Source of the DNA: Luteimonas salinisoli
GTDB taxonomy: Bacteria > Pseudomonadota > Gammaproteobacteria > Xanthomonadales > Xanthomonadaceae
Assembly (NCBI RefSeq): GCF_013425525.1
Contig: NZ_JACCKA010000009.1
Location: forward strand, 1 to 64,000
Length of the DNA stretch: 64,000 nt
Reading direction: 5' to 3'
The translations under genes were made by a program, and so were the position numbers. This document shows positions 1 to 8,097 of this stretch, piece by piece. Position 1 is the first letter of the stretch, and every line of letters starts with the position of its first letter. The notes beneath the pieces are model-generated. The model was not told the origin of the DNA and made no database searches. It saw nothing but the letters and a program-made list of their open reading frames with translations.

Positions 1-1
1 A

Positions 2-1594
2 CGCCGGGCCACCGCGCGGCGGATCGCGGCCGGCGGCGCCGCCCATGCCGGCGCGTCGGACGTCCGGCGCACGCCCGCGCTGTCGGAAGAAAAGCGCATC
101 GCCGCGCAGCGCATCGCCCACGAGCTGGTCGCGCGCATCGGCACCCTGCAGGCGCTGGGGCTGGGCTATCTGTCGATGGACCGCGCCACCCCGACGCTGT
201 CGCCGGGCGAGCTGCAGCGGCTGCGTCTGGCGACCCAGATCCGCTCCAATCTGTTCGGCGTGGTGTACGTGCTCGACGAGCCCACCGCCGGCCTGCATCC
301 GGCCGATGGCGAGGCGCTGCAGCACGCCCTGGACGAGCTCAAGCGCGCCGGCAACAGCGTGTTCGTGGTCGAGCACGATCTGGAGATGATGCGCCGCGCC
401 GACTGGCTGGTGGACATCGGCCCCGACGCCGGCCAGCACGGCGGTCGGGTGCTCTACAGCGGCCCACCGGCGGGGCTGGCGCAGGTGCGGGAGTCGCGCA
501 CCGCGGCCTATCTGTTCGCGCAGGATGGCGCGCCAGGACGCGCGCCGCGCGTGCCGCTGGGCTGGCTGGAGCTGCGCGGCGTCCACCGCAACAATCTGCA
601 CGGCCTCGACGCGCGCATTCCGCTGGGCGTGTTCGGCGCGGTCACCGGCGTCTCCGGCTCGGGCAAGTCCAGTCTGGTGAGCCAGGCCCTGGTGGACCTG
701 GTATGCCGCCATCTGGGCCACGAACCCGAGTCGGAAGCGGCCGACGGAGACGCCCCTCGGCCGGATGCGGTGGAACCGACCGCCGGCAGGATCGCCGCCG
801 GCGCCGACGCGGTGCGCCGCCTGGTCGTCGTCGACCAGAAACCGATCGGCCGCACGCCGCGCTCCAACCTCGCCACCTACACCGGGCTGTTCGACCATGT
901 GCGGCGGCTGTTCGCCGGCACCCGGCAGGCCAAGGCGCGCCGCTACGATGCCGGGCGGTTCTCGTTCAACGTCGCCAAGGGCCGCTGCGACACCTGCGAG
1001 GGCGAAGGCTTCGTCAGCGTCGAGCTGCTGTTCATGCCCAGCGTGTATGCGCCCTGCCCGACCTGCCATGGCGACCGCTACAACGCCAAGACGCTCGAGG
1101 TGCGCTGGCAGGGCCGCAACATCGCCGAGGTGCTGGCGATGACCGTGGAGCAGGCGCTGGCGTTCTTCGAGGCCGAGCCGGCGGTGGAGCGCCCGCTGGC
1201 GCTGCTCCAGGCGATCGGCCTGGGCTACCTGCGCCTGGGCCAGCCCGCGACCGAACTGTCCGGCGGCGAGGCGCAGCGGATCAAGCTGGCCACCGAGCTG
1301 CAGCGCGGCCGGCGCGGAGGCACCCTGTACGTGCTCGACGAGCCCACCACCGGCCTCCACCCGCTGGACGTGGACCGGCTGATGGCGCAGCTGCATGGCC
1401 TGGTCGACGCCGGCAATACCGTGCTGGTGGTGGAGCACGAGATGCGCGTGGTGGCCGATGCCGACTGGGTGATCGACATCGGCCCAGGCGCCGGCGAGGA
1501 CGGCGGCCGCGTCGTCGCCGAAGGGCCGCCGCGCATCGTGGCCGCCGCCGCGGGGAGCCGCACCGCGCCGTACCTGCGGCAGGCGCTTCGATAG
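2..1594 (+). CDS. UvrA-like excinuclease ATPase, 5' end outside window
   Basis: This is the C-terminal part (about 530 residues) of a UvrA-family ABC ATPase, which binds damaged DNA in nucleotide excision repair or, in UvrA2-type paralogs, aids resistance to DNA-binding drugs. The first ATPase half ends with an ABC signature read as LSPGELQRLRLAT (the usual LSGGE has become LSPGE) and Walker B YVLDEPTAGLHP. The second half has Walker A GVSGSGKSS, a zinc module (CDTC...CPTC, about positions 987-1068), signature LSGGEAQRIKLAT and Walker B YVLDEPTTGLHP. The frame is open from base 2, so the start lies upstream of the window. The altered first signature favours a UvrA2-like paralog over the housekeeping uvrA, but the domains that would decide this are missing. 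Confidence 0.9.
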   Translation, partial: RRATARRIAAGGAAHAGASDVRRTPALSEEKRIAAQRIAHELVARIGTLQALGLGYLSMDRATPTLSPGELQRLRLATQIRSNLFGVVYVLDEPTAGLHPADGEALQHALDELKRAGNSVFVVEHDLEMMRRADWLVDIGPDAGQHGGRVLYSGPPAGLAQVRESRTAAYLFAQDGAPGRAPRVPLGWLELRGVHRNNLHGLDARIPLGVFGAVTGVSGSGKSSLVSQALVDLVCRHLGHEPESEAADGDAPRPDAVEPTAGRIAAGADAVRRLVVVDQKPIGRTPRSNLATYTGLFDHVRRLFAGTRQAKARRYDAGRFSFNVAKGRCDTCEGEGFVSVELLFMPSVYAPCPTCHGDRYNAKTLEVRWQGRNIAEVLAMTVEQALAFFEAEPAVERPLALLQAIGLGYLRLGQPATELSGGEAQRIKLATELQRGRRGGTLYVLDEPTTGLHPLDVDRLMAQLHGLVDAGNTVLVVEHEMRVVADADWVIDIGPGAGEDGGRVVAEGPPRIVAAAAGSRTAPYLRQALR

Positions 1595-1696
1595 CGGCGC
1601 GGCACGCGCGAGGCCAATGCGCCCGCCCGGCCTCACGCTGCCGGCACCCGCCGAAGCCTTCAATGGCGTCCGACGGTCGACGAACCGGAGAACCGC

Positions 1697-2641
1697 GTGC
1701 CCCAGTCCCCAGCAGCACCCGCCCTGCTCGATGCGATCGTGGTGGGCGCCGGCCCGGCCGGCCTGACCGCCGCCACCTACCTGCGCCGGTTTCACCGCGA
1801 CTGCCTGGTGCTCGATGCCGGCGACAGCCGCGCGCGCTGGATTCCCGAGAGCAACAACTGTCCCGGCTTTCCGCAGGGGGTCGCCGGCGACGAGCTGTTG
1901 CGGCTCATGCGCGAACAGGCGCAGAAGTTCGGTGCGCGCTTCGAGCACGCCGAGATCGACGCGATCGGGCGCGAGAAAGGCGGCCTCGTGCTCTCCGCCG
2001 GTCCGCGGCAGTGGCGCGCGCGCTGCGTGATCCTGGCGACCGGGGTGGCCGACACCCTCCCGGAAGCGTCCTGGACCGGCGACGCGGTGGCCTGCGGGGC
2101 GCTGCGCCTGTGCGCGGTCTGCGACGCCTGGGAGGCCACCGACAGCCGCATCGGCGTCTACGGCCCGCTGGCCGGCATCGCCGCGCACGGCCTGTTCCTG
2201 CGCAGCTACTCCGAACACGTGACCTTGCTGCCCACCGACGCGGACAGCGGTACCGACGAGGGCGCTGCCGAGGCCCTGCAGCAGGCGCGGGACGCCGGCA
2301 TCGCGATGCTGCCTGCCGGCGGCAGCCTCGAATTCGACGGCGAGCGCTGCAGCTACCGCAGCCCCGACGGCACCGCGACGGGGTTCGACAGCGTCTACCC
2401 CTACCTCGGCGCGCGCACCAGCGCCGGCATCGCCGCGGCGGCCGGAGCCGAGCTGACCGACGATGGCACCCTGGTGGTGGATGCGGGGCAGATGACTTCG
2501 GTGCCCGGGCTGTACGCGATCGGCGATGTGGTCAGCGGGCTCAACCAGGTGTCGGTGGCGGTGGGGCAGGCGGCGATCGCCGCGACCCGGATGCACGAGC
2601 GCCTGCCGTTCGCGCCGCGCGTGGCCGGAGACGCGAAGTGA
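1697..2641 (+). CDS. thioredoxin-reductase-like FAD/NAD(P) oxidoreductase
   Basis: This 314-residue flavoprotein resembles low-molecular-weight thioredoxin reductases. An FAD-binding VVGAGPAGLTAA motif lies near residues 15-26, a redox CAVCD sequence in the position of the TrxR CATCD active site lies near residue 138, and the C-terminal FAD motif reads GLYAIGDV. The typical NADPH-binding GGGNSA motif is not clear; the corresponding stretch reads VYGPLAGIAAHG. It may therefore be a TrxR-like protein with altered pyridine-nucleotide binding, similar to ferredoxin-dependent or DTR-type enzymes. The GTG at 1697 follows a GGAG-containing leader (CCGGAGAACC) and gives a standard N-terminus. Its electron partner is not evident from the neighbours. 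Confidence 0.85.
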   Translation: MPQSPAAPALLDAIVVGAGPAGLTAATYLRRFHRDCLVLDAGDSRARWIPESNNCPGFPQGVAGDELLRLMREQAQKFGARFEHAEIDAIGREKGGLVLSAGPRQWRARCVILATGVADTLPEASWTGDAVACGALRLCAVCDAWEATDSRIGVYGPLAGIAAHGLFLRSYSEHVTLLPTDADSGTDEGAAEALQQARDAGIAMLPAGGSLEFDGERCSYRSPDGTATGFDSVYPYLGARTSAGIAAAAGAELTDDGTLVVDAGQMTSVPGLYAIGDVVSGLNQVSVAVGQAAIAATRMHERLPFAPRVAGDAK

Positions 2642-2768
2642 ACCCGGCCGCCGGCAAAGCGGCCACGCGCTCCTGGACCGGACCCGGCCGCGCGCAGGAT
2701 CGCGACCGCCCGCCCCACCCGGCCGCGGGGCCACGCGGCCACGGGTGCGCCGCAACGAAGGACCGCCG

Positions 2769-3224
2769 ATGCGCATCGGCCTGATCTCGGATACCCACGG
2801 GTTGCTCCGACCCGAAGCGCTCGCGTTCCTGCGCGGCAGCGACCACATCGTGCACGCGGGCGACATCGGCGCGCCGGAGGTCCTGGACGCGCTGGCGGAC
2901 GTCGCGCCGCTCAGCGCCATCCGCGGCAACGTCGACTCGGGCGCATGGGCCGCCGCGATCCCGGAGACGCTGCGGCTGGAACTCGGCGGCACCCGCCTGC
3001 TGGTGCTCCACGACCTCAAGCAGCTCGAGTGCGATCCGGCCGCCGAGGGCATCGAGGTGGTGGTGTCCGGGCATTCGCACCGGCCGCGGATCGAGGAACG
3101 CGGCGGCGTGCTGTACGTCAATCCCGGCAGCGCCGGCCGGCGCCGCTTCAGCCTGCCGGTCAGCGCCGCCGAGCTGGTGGTGGCGAACGGAAAGCCCACA
3201 CCCCGCATCGTCGAGCTTCTGTAG
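2769..3224 (+). CDS. YfcE/MJ0936-type metallophosphoesterase
   Basis: This is a 151-residue calcineurin-like phosphoesterase of the YfcE/Vps29 family, expected to hydrolyse phosphodiesters with two metal ions in the cytoplasm. Metal-ligand motifs are in order: DTHG (residues 8-11), GDIG (about 37-40), GNVD (about 56-59) and GHSHRP (about 104-109). The ATG at 2769 gives the canonical MRIGLISDTHG start; the frame is open farther upstream, but that extension is arginine/proline-rich and has no family similarity. The last codon runs into a GTAG repeat element: the TAG stop is bases 2-4 of that element. The substrate cannot be told from sequence. Confidence 0.88.
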   Translation: MRIGLISDTHGLLRPEALAFLRGSDHIVHAGDIGAPEVLDALADVAPLSAIRGNVDSGAWAAAIPETLRLELGGTRLLVLHDLKQLECDPAAEGIEVVVSGHSHRPRIEERGGVLYVNPGSAGRRRFSLPVSAAELVVANGKPTPRIVELL

Positions 3225-3279
3225 GAGCGCGCCATGCGCGCGAAAGCCGGCGCGGTCGGCCAGGTCCGGGATCACCGCC
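3221..3279. repeat. GTAG-type REP element (single copy)
   Basis: The element starts GTAGGAGCGCGCCATGCGCG and contains the palindrome GCGCGCCATGCGCGC. It continues for about 58 bases that are nearly identical, in reverse complement, to 34441-34500. GTAG-headed palindromes are typical REP elements of Xanthomonadaceae (SMAG in Stenotrophomonas). The insertion supplies the TAG stop of the preceding phosphoesterase. Confidence 0.75.
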
Positions 3280-3313
3280 GATCCGGCCGGAGCCGATCAC
3301 GCACGCCCAGCCT

Positions 3314-3676
3314 CTATCGCGTCGATCCTCCGGCCGCACCGGAGCCGGCGCCGTCGCCCGCGCCGGCGGGCGCCTCCGGCACGTACACCATGCGGCCGTC
3401 GGCCAGACGGTAGGCGACGCCGGCCTTGGTGCCCTCGCCCTCGCCGATCTCGCCGCTGGACTGGTACTCGCGCAACTCCTCGCCGTCCTTGACCAGCATC
3501 CGCATGTCGGCCTGGCCCGGGTTCTCGATCACCATCACCGACTTGTCGGAAAACGGATTCAGTGGATTGCTGACGATGACGATCATCAGCACCGCGATCA
3601 CCACCAGGAACAGGTCGACGAGGTTGACCACCGACAGGATCGGATCGTCGTGTTCGTCGGTCTCGAGGAATCGCAT
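3314..3676 (-). CDS. DUF2149 family membrane protein
   Basis: This 120-residue protein has one strong transmembrane helix (about residues 17-36) followed by an SNPLNPF segment, and matches DUF2149 as I know the family. It occupies the ExbD-like position after an ExbB/TolQ-type protein. DUF2149 proteins usually accompany CobN-type chelatases and TonB receptors. The ATG at 3676 overlaps the stop of the upstream channel gene by one base (TGATG), so the two are translationally coupled. The C-terminus is Gly/Ala-rich. It is probably the peptidoglycan- or periplasm-facing partner in a proton-driven complex, as ExbD and MotB are, though no ExbD fold is obvious. It is the last gene of the operon. Confidence 0.85.
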   Translation of the reverse strand: MRFLETDEHDDPILSVVNLVDLFLVVIAVLMIVIVSNPLNPFSDKSVMVIENPGQADMRMLVKDGEELREYQSSGEIGEGEGTKAGVAYRLADGRMVYVPEAPAGAGDGAGSGAAGGSTR

Positions 3677-4167
3677 CAGGCGACAGCCCCGTCCTGCACC
3701 GACTGCGCGCGCTCGATCGCCACCAGCTCCTGCAGCAGCCAGCGCCGGCGCACGGTCAGGACCAGGAACGCGATCGAGGCGCTGACCAGGGCGAGGATCA
3801 CCGAGGAGAACGCGACCACCAGATGCTCGCCGACGCTCGCCGCCTCGTTGCGGGTCAGCGCCATCAACGCCGGGCCCATCGGGATCATGGTGGCGACCAG
3901 GCCCAGCATCGGCGCGCTGCGCGCGGTGATCCGCAGCCATTCGAGCTGGCGCATCACCCACAGCTCCATTTCCGCCGAACTGGCGCCGGTGGCGGCGTGG
4001 TGCGCGGCCAGCGCGGAGCGGTAGCCATGGCCGCGGCGCTGCCACGCCTCGACCGCGAACGCCCCCAGAGCGATGAAGCTGTAGACCAGCGCCAGCACGA
4101 CGAGCACCAGCACCGGGACCAGGAAGACGTGCGCGAGGTGGTAGAGGGCGGATTCGAAACCGTTCAT
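3676..4167 (-). CDS. MotA/TolQ/ExbB-type proton channel protein
   Basis: This 163-residue inner-membrane protein has three predicted helices (about residues 13-37, 83-103 and 118-138). The segment APMLGLVATMIPMGPALM is the ExbB/TolQ pore-helix signature (LGLxGTVxG..), and the third helix also fits the family. It is shorter than housekeeping ExbB (about 240 residues). The start overlaps the chelatase stop (ATGA) and the end overlaps the DUF2149 start, so the three are one translational unit. It is inferred to energise import or the periplasmic chelatase using the proton gradient. The small size and the DUF2149 partner set it apart from general TonB-ExbBD. Confidence 0.88.
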   Translation of the reverse strand: MNGFESALYHLAHVFLVPVLVLVVLALVYSFIALGAFAVEAWQRRGHGYRSALAAHHAATGASSAEMELWVMRQLEWLRITARSAPMLGLVATMIPMGPALMALTRNEAASVGEHLVVAFSSVILALVSASIAFLVLTVRRRWLLQELVAIERAQSVQDGAVA

Positions 4168-7100
4168 GGGGAGCTCCGGGAAAGACGGGGAAGACGGGCC
4201 TGGCGCCAGCCGCCGAGGCCGGCGCAGGCGAGCAGCAGCAGGCCACCGAGCCAGGGCTGCCAGGGCGGTTCGGCCGACGCGGCGCGCACGACCTCCTGCA
4301 TGACGCGGCCGCGCACGGTGGCCGGCTCGGCGGGATCCGCGGGGTCTGCGGTGGGGGGCTCCGGATTGGCGTCGGGCGCCAAGGCCTCCGCCCGCGTGGG
4401 CGGCTGGGCCGCCGCCGGCCGCGGCATGCCCGGGTCCAGCCCGAAACCGCCCGCGACCTGCTCGATGAATTCGCGGGTGATGCGCGCGCCGGCATCGGCG
4501 CCGAGTTCGGCGGTCAGCGCCTGCCAGCGCTGCGCCAGCTCGCGGCGGGTGCGCTCGTCGGCCTGCCAGTAGCCCTTGCGCACCGCCTCCATCATCCGCT
4601 CGATCAGCTGCGCCTGCGCGGTCGGATTGTGCTGTTCGAACCAGGCGTCGATGCCGAGTTCGCGTTCGTCGCGCACGTAGGTCTCGTGCAGCGCCTGCCA
4701 CTGGTCGGCGCGCACGGTGCCGGGCGCGGTGGCCTGCCAGCCGAACAGGTTGTTGGCGACGTCGAGCACCTGCAGCGTGCCGGCGTAGCCCTCCTGCTGC
4801 ATGGCGCCGATCCACTGCGGGTTGAGGTAGCGGCTGCGCAGCTCGGCGGACAGGAACTCGGCGGCGGTGGTGGTGCGCGCCGTCGCGGTGCGCAGGTCGC
4901 TGACGTACAGCGCCGGCGTGCTGCCGTCGACCTCGCGCATCGCCATCGACAGCCCGCCCATGTACTCGAACACGTGGTCGGTGTTGAGCACGCCGTACAC
5001 GTTCGAGGAGCGCGGCAATACCACGCCATCGGTGCCGGCGAGATGATCGGCCAGCAGGTTGGCGTCCCCGCCGCCGGACGCGCCCCAGTCGCCGCCGCCG
5101 TAGCCGTACTGCATCCGCGCCAGGAACTGCGCGGCCAGCGGCGCCTCGTCGTCCCAGCCGGTCGAGTCCATCACTTGGTCGGCCAGGTCGGTGCCGTAGT
5201 CGCCCGGGGCGTTGCCGAACATCCGCAGGCGGGAGAATTCGGACGCGCGCGCGGCATCGACGCCGCGCGCCACCAGCGCCGCCGCGATCCTGCGGCTGTT
5301 GGCGGCGATCGCGTTGCCGGGCTCTTCCAGGCGCGCCAGCTGCTGCAGGGCCGCGTCGAGCTTGTGCATGAATCCGTCGAACTGGTCGCGATAGCTGCCG
5401 GTCACCTGCACCACCACGTCCACGCGCGGGCGCCCCAGCTCGGCCTGCGGCACGATCTCGATCCGCTCGACGTCGCCGCCCGCGCTCCATACCGGGCGCA
5501 GGCCGGCCGCGTGCAGCACCTGCGCTTCGACCACGCCGAGGTGGCGCACGGTCTCGACCGACCACATCACGAAGGCCAGCTTGTCCGGCGCGGCGCCATC
5601 GTGGGTCTGGCGATGGGCCGCGAGCAGCTGCTCGAAGGCCTCGCCGCCGGCCTGCCAGGCCGCGCGGGTCGGGATCCGGTCCGGATCGAACGGATACAGG
5701 TTGCGACCGCTGGGCACCTCGGGATTGCGGACCGGATCGCCGCCCTCGCCGGGCCGCACGAAGCCGCCGCGCAGGCCTGCCAGCAGCGCCTTGATCTCGC
5801 CGGTCTGGGCCAGGCGGCGGTCGCTGGCGATCGCGCGTTCGACCTGTTCGCGCAGCGCCGGATCGCCGATCCGCTGCGGCGGCTCGCCGTCGCGCAGATA
5901 GCGCCGCAGGAACCGGTACGGCTCGCTCTCCTGCAATCGGGCGAAGTCCTCGGCGAAGACTTCCTGGGGATCGAGGCCGAGCGCGGCGTAGTAGTCGTCG
6001 CCCAGCTGCTGCATCACCGTCGAGAGGCGGTGCTCCGGCGCCGCCGGGGTCCCGAACACGTGGAGGCCGAGCGGGATGGCGCTGCGCGCGAGCTGGTGCA
6101 GGTGGTCGTGCAGCGCGACGAAGAACTGCTCGAAGTCGGCATCGATGGCGGCCTCCTGCCAGCCGATGTCGGCGTGCAGGTTGCGGGCGATGGCGGCGTC
6201 GCGCAGGCGGCGCATCGCGGCCTCGCGCACCGGACCCGGCTCGGTCATCTGGTATTCGTGCACCAGGTGGTGCAGATCGCGCAGTTCGTCGTAGAGGCCG
6301 GCCGGCGCGAACGCCGGGGTCTGGTGGCTGACCAGCACCGCGCGGCCGCGGCGCTTGGCCTGCACCGCCTCGCCGATGTTGTCCTGGATGTACGGGTAGA
6401 ACACCGGCAGGTCGCCTACCACCAGGTTCGGCCAGTCGAAGGCCCACAGGCCGCGGTCCTTGCCCGGCAGCCATTCCTGGGTGCCGTGGGTGCCGAAGTG
6501 GATCAGCGCGTGCGGGTCGTGCTGCTGGCGCAGCCACAGGTAGGTGGCCAGGTAGGCATGCGCCGGCGGCACCGCGCCGTCGTGGGTGGCGGTTCCGTAC
6601 TCGCCGGCGCGCGGCGGCTGCGGCAGCACCGCCAGCCCGCCGAGCCGCCAGCGCGGGATCGCGAACGCGCGTACGCCGTCGACCGTGATCACCGCACGGC
6701 TGTCATCCGGATCGCCCCAAGTTTCCAGCAATGCCTCGCGCTGCCGGGCCGGCAGCGTCCGCAGCCAGCGCTCGTAGGCGGCCAGCGGCAGGGTGGCGGC
6801 GAGATCGCGCTCGACCAGGCCGGGCAGGGTCTCGGGCCGGTACCAGCCGGCGAGCATCGCCTGGCCGGCTTCGATCACCTGCGCCTCCGTGGACGCGTCG
6901 ACCGGATATTCGGCAGCGGCGAGCGCTGCGGTCACGTCGGCCACGCTGCGCGGCAGGTTGAGCTGCGAGGCCGACAGGTTGCGCTCGCCGTGCGGGTAGT
7001 TCCAGAACATCAGCGCCAGGCGCTTGTCGGCGGCGGCCGTCGCGCGCAGCCGCGCCAGCGACGCGAGTTTGTCGGCCAGCAGTTCGACCTGCTCGGGGAT

Positions 7101-8096
7101 CGGCACCGGCTCGCCGTCCTCCACCGCGGCCAGCACCACCGGATCGCTCATGCCCCAGCTCTCCGGCACCGCCAGCAGGGTGGCCATCGCCGCCGCGCTC
7201 ATGCCGCTGGCCTCGCCGCGCCAGGATTCCACGGTACTGCCACGCGCGGTGGACGCGATGAGTGCCGGTACGTCGAGGGCGGTGAAATCGCGCAGGCGCC
7301 GCTCGCCGTTGCCCAGGTGGGTGAGGTTGACCAGGGCGGCGATGTCGGTGTCGCGCAGGCCGTCGATCAGTCCGTCCGGATCGTTGCGCTCGAACCAGAG
7401 CGTCACCGGCACCAGTCCGCGCGCCTCGCTCGCGGCGATCAGCGCGTCGACGTCCCTGAGCTGCATCGACGAGAGCGCGTGGCTGGAGATCACCAGGGCG
7501 ACGCGCGCGCCATCGGCGTGGCCGCGTTGACGCTGCCAGCCAAGATAGTCGTCCAGGCTCGAGAACGGCTCGGCGGCCTCGGGGTGATAGTAGCCGGTGG
7601 CCGGCATCGGCACCGGCGGCGGCACCGACGCGAGCGCCTCGTCGCGGTGCCAGCGGCCGAGCCAGTCGAGCATGCGGCGGAAATTGGTTTCGCCGCCCTG
7701 CTGGTAGTAGCCGGCCACCTGCCGCGCCTGCGCGGGTTCGATTCCGTCGAAGCCGAGCGGGCCGCCGCCGATCGCGATCCACGGCGTGCCGAGCTCGTCG
7801 AGCGCCGGCGCGATCAGCGCGCGCACGCGCTCGGCATGGCTGGCCACCGGCGTGTCGACGATCACCAGCCCGCTCGCGGCCAGCCAGTCGCGCGGCTCGC
7901 CGGGCGGCGGCCGGTCGACCGACAGGTACTCGAACCGCACGCCTTGCGTGCGTCCCCACCGATCGATCTTCAGCGTCTTGCCGGGTAGGGTGAAGTCGGT
8001 GGTGACCACGGTGACCCGCAGCGGTTCGGCCGCCCGCGCCGGCCCGGAACACGCCAGCACGACCACCAACAGCAGCCAGCGCAATGCATCGGCCAC
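4164..8096 (-). CDS. exported CobN/HmuS/BchH-type chelatase subunit
   Basis: This 1310-residue protein belongs to the CobN/magnesium-chelatase-H superfamily, whose members insert metal into tetrapyrroles or, in HmuS, remove it. The hallmark HFGTHGTQEWLPGK lies at residues 533-546, followed by conserved blocks near YPYIQDNIGEA and the C-terminal GRPRVDVVVQVTGSYRDQF and FEYMGGL regions. Unlike cytoplasmic CobN, it begins with a signal peptide (about 1-23, ending ARA) and ends with a proline-rich linker, one transmembrane helix (about 1282-1298) and a basic tail. It should therefore face the periplasm while tethered to the inner membrane. No CobS/CobT AAA partner lies nearby. GTG at 8096 starts one base after the receptor stop. 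The substrate (heme, cobalamin or another metallophore) is unknown. Confidence 0.88.
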   Translation of the reverse strand: MADALRWLLLVVVLACSGPARAAEPLRVTVVTTDFTLPGKTLKIDRWGRTQGVRFEYLSVDRPPPGEPRDWLAASGLVIVDTPVASHAERVRALIAPALDELGTPWIAIGGGPLGFDGIEPAQARQVAGYYQQGGETNFRRMLDWLGRWHRDEALASVPPPVPMPATGYYHPEAAEPFSSLDDYLGWQRQRGHADGARVALVISSHALSSMQLRDVDALIAASEARGLVPVTLWFERNDPDGLIDGLRDTDIAALVNLTHLGNGERRLRDFTALDVPALIASTARGSTVESWRGEASGMSAAAMATLLAVPESWGMSDPVVLAAVEDGEPVPIPEQVELLADKLASLARLRATAAADKRLALMFWNYPHGERNLSASQLNLPRSVADVTAALAAAEYPVDASTEAQVIEAGQAMLAGWYRPETLPGLVERDLAATLPLAAYERWLRTLPARQREALLETWGDPDDSRAVITVDGVRAFAIPRWRLGGLAVLPQPPRAGEYGTATHDGAVPPAHAYLATYLWLRQQHDPHALIHFGTHGTQEWLPGKDRGLWAFDWPNLVVGDLPVFYPYIQDNIGEAVQAKRRGRAVLVSHQTPAFAPAGLYDELRDLHHLVHEYQMTEPGPVREAAMRRLRDAAIARNLHADIGWQEAAIDADFEQFFVALHDHLHQLARSAIPLGLHVFGTPAAPEHRLSTVMQQLGDDYYAALGLDPQEVFAEDFARLQESEPYRFLRRYLRDGEPPQRIGDPALREQVERAIASDRRLAQTGEIKALLAGLRGGFVRPGEGGDPVRNPEVPSGRNLYPFDPDRIPTRAAWQAGGEAFEQLLAAHRQTHDGAAPDKLAFVMWSVETVRHLGVVEAQVLHAAGLRPVWSAGGDVERIEIVPQAELGRPRVDVVVQVTGSYRDQFDGFMHKLDAALQQLARLEEPGNAIAANSRRIAAALVARGVDAARASEFSRLRMFGNAPGDYGTDLADQVMDSTGWDDEAPLAAQFLARMQYGYGGGDWGASGGGDANLLADHLAGTDGVVLPRSSNVYGVLNTDHVFEYMGGLSMAMREVDGSTPALYVSDLRTATARTTTAAEFLSAELRSRYLNPQWIGAMQQEGYAGTLQVLDVANNLFGWQATAPGTVRADQWQALHETYVRDERELGIDAWFEQHNPTAQAQLIERMMEAVRKGYWQADERTRRELAQRWQALTAELGADAGARITREFIEQVAGGFGLDPGMPRPAAAQPPTRAEALAPDANPEPPTADPADPAEPATVRGRVMQEVVRAASAEPPWQPWLGGLLLLACAGLGGWRQARLPRLSRSSP

Positions 8097-8097
8097 G

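Noticed and set aside
2526-2768. N-terminal extension of the phosphoesterase
   Set aside because: The extension is arginine-rich and overlaps the previous gene; the conserved MRIGLISDTHG begins at 2769.
4629-7988. A 3.3-kb open frame on the plus strand opposite the chelatase gene
   Set aside because: Composition is typical of an antisense shadow in GC-rich DNA (Arg, Ala, Val, His), and the minus strand carries a clear CobN-family protein with conserved motifs.
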